Shown: positions 63,272-64,000 of the stretch, in pieces
Numbering within the stretch: the first letter of the stretch is position 1
Layout: every line of letters begins with the position of its first letter
Source: Pyxidicoccus xibeiensis
Lineage (GTDB): Bacteria; Myxococcota; Myxococcia; Myxococcales; Myxococcaceae
Assembly: GCF_024198175.1 (NCBI RefSeq)
Contig: NZ_JAJVKV010000003.1
Coordinates: forward strand, 1,054,001-1,118,000
Length of the DNA: 64,000 nucleotides
Direction of reading: 5' to 3'
Program-made: the position numbers and the translations under genes
The notes under the pieces: model-generated
What the model was told of the DNA's origin: nothing
The model's database searches: none
Seen by the model: only the letters and a program-made list of their open reading frames with translations

Positions 63272-64000
63272 AGCCCGGCCCCCGGATTCTCGTCGTCGAT
63301 GACGACCCTGGCGTCCTCAAGGCCCTGCGCGGCCTGCTGGCGGACGAGGGCTTCACCCCGGTGGAAGCGCGCTCCACCGCCGAGGCCACGAAGCTGCTCG
63401 ATGCACCCGAGGGCCCGCCCGCGGTGATGCTGCTGGATTTGCGCATGCCGGCAGAGACGGGCCTGGAGTTCCTCGCGCGCCTGCCGAAGCCCCTGCCCGC
63501 GCCGGTGGTGGTGCTGTCGGGTGAAGCCTCTCCGGCGGAGGCCGTGCAGGCGCTGAAGCTGGGCGCCACGGACTTCGTGGAGAAGCCGCCGTCTCCCGAG
63601 CGGCTCATCACCGCGCTGCGCAACGCGATGGCGCTGGGCCTGCTCCAGGAGGAGCGCGAGCGACTGCTGGATGCGCTGGCGCGGCCCGGGCACCTCGTGG
63701 GTGAAAGCCCGGGCATGGAGTCACTGCGCCACCTCATCGCGCGAGTGGGCCCGAGCGACGCCGCGGTGCTCATCACCGGCGAGACGGGCACGGGCAAGGA
63801 GCGTGTCGCGCGGGCGCTGCACCTGGCGTCGGGACGCAAGGGGCGGCTCGTCGCCGTCAACTGCGCGGCCATCCCCTCCACGCTGCTGGAGAGCGAGCTG
63901 TTCGGCCACGAGAAGGGCGCCTTCTCCGGGGCCGTGAGCCGGCGCGCGGGCCGCATCGAGCAGGCGCACAGCGGCACGCTGTTCCTCGATGAACTGGGCG
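63268..64000 (+). CDS. Sigma54-dependent response regulator (runs off the right edge)
   Basis: 244 codons seen. Receiver about 1-120: VVDDDPG, phospho-Asp in VMLLDLRMP, Lys in EKPPS. The AAA+ domain begins near 140: Walker A GETGTGKE, then [13 protein letters not shown] and GTLFLDELG at the edge. The sigma54-contact loop reads GAFSGA, not GAFTGA, a conservative Ser for Thr change. The ATG overlaps the kinase stop (ATGA), so it is the kinase's partner. The DNA-binding end is outside the window. Confidence 0.93.
   Translation, partial: MKPGPRILVVDDDPGVLKALRGLLADEGFTPVEARSTAEATKLLDAPEGPPAVMLLDLRMPAETGLEFLARLPKPLPAPVVVLSGEASPAEAVQALKLGATDFVEKPPSPERLITALRNAMALGLLQEERERLLDALARPGHLVGESPGMESLRHLIARVGPSDAAVLITGETGTGKERVARALHLASGRKGRLVAVNCAAIPSTLLESELFGHEKGAFSGAVSRRAGRIEQAHSGTLFLDELG

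Overview
The window is GC-rich (roughly 70%) and densely coded. Its gene content points to the Myxococcota, most likely the Myxococcaceae (Myxococcus, Corallococcus or Pyxidicoccus). The evidence is an AgmX/PglI-type C-terminal domain protein, a double-CXXCG SitI6-like immunity protein, many secreted TPR, PEGA and coiled-coil proteins, two NtrC-type regulators, orphan histidine kinases, a 6-TM chemoreceptor-like protein and an extra chemotaxis cluster. I see no rRNA, tRNA, CRISPR array, intact insertion sequence or prophage.

Layout. 1-7.8 kb: start of a metallophosphoesterase, a PEGA protein coupled to gluQ, membrane and AgmX-type proteins, a GNAT enzyme, miaE and an SLC13 permease. 8-12.2 kb: GTP-type PEP carboxykinase with a good terminator, then a TPR protein coupled to a periplasmic-binding lipoprotein. 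12.2-16.9 kb (minus): a bioBFD operon led by a predicted BirA operator, then a small conserved gene coupled to an aminotransferase. 16.9-25.2 kb: GlsB-like stress protein, radA, secreted proteins, a GH18 chitinase-like lipoprotein, a PAS histidine kinase, a RibD-C/DHFR-like protein and a DUF4476 protein. 25.3-33 kb: a signal-less NlpC/P60-like lysin, a histidine kinase, a 6-TM MCP, an UndA-like diiron oxidase, a Nudix hydrolase and an NtrC-type regulator. 33-42 kb: envelope proteins, rsfS-rlmH, an RtcB2-like ligase, GNAT, gpmI and comF. 42-49.5 kb: a decayed or rewired chemotaxis cluster. It has CheA without P2, a CheR fragment and a CheB whose receiver has lost its phosphorylation residues; an M1 peptidase and an arylamine N-acetyltransferase then separate these from CheW. 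49.7-60.8 kb: a DUF3857/transglutaminase TPR protein, a serine hydrolase, an OtsA-OtsB fusion, a His-rich membrane protein, a 91-bp tandem repeat and leuS. 60.9-64 kb: an accessory island. A deleted copy of the 5' end of a histidine kinase gene and an apparent toxin tail precede an orphan SitI6-family immunity gene, followed by the intact kinase and its coupled NtrC-type partner, which runs off the window.

Four points deserve most attention. The first is the SitI6 island, which looks like the footprint of a kin-discrimination toxin/immunity cassette between leuS and the kinase. The second is the UndA-like enzyme, whose six predicted iron ligands match the medium-chain 1-alkene-forming decarboxylase as I recall it. 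The third is the CheA/CheR-fragment/CheB cluster. The fourth is the BirA box before bioB. Starts were chosen from ribosome binding sites, signal peptides and family N-termini, and several lie well inside the longest open frame.
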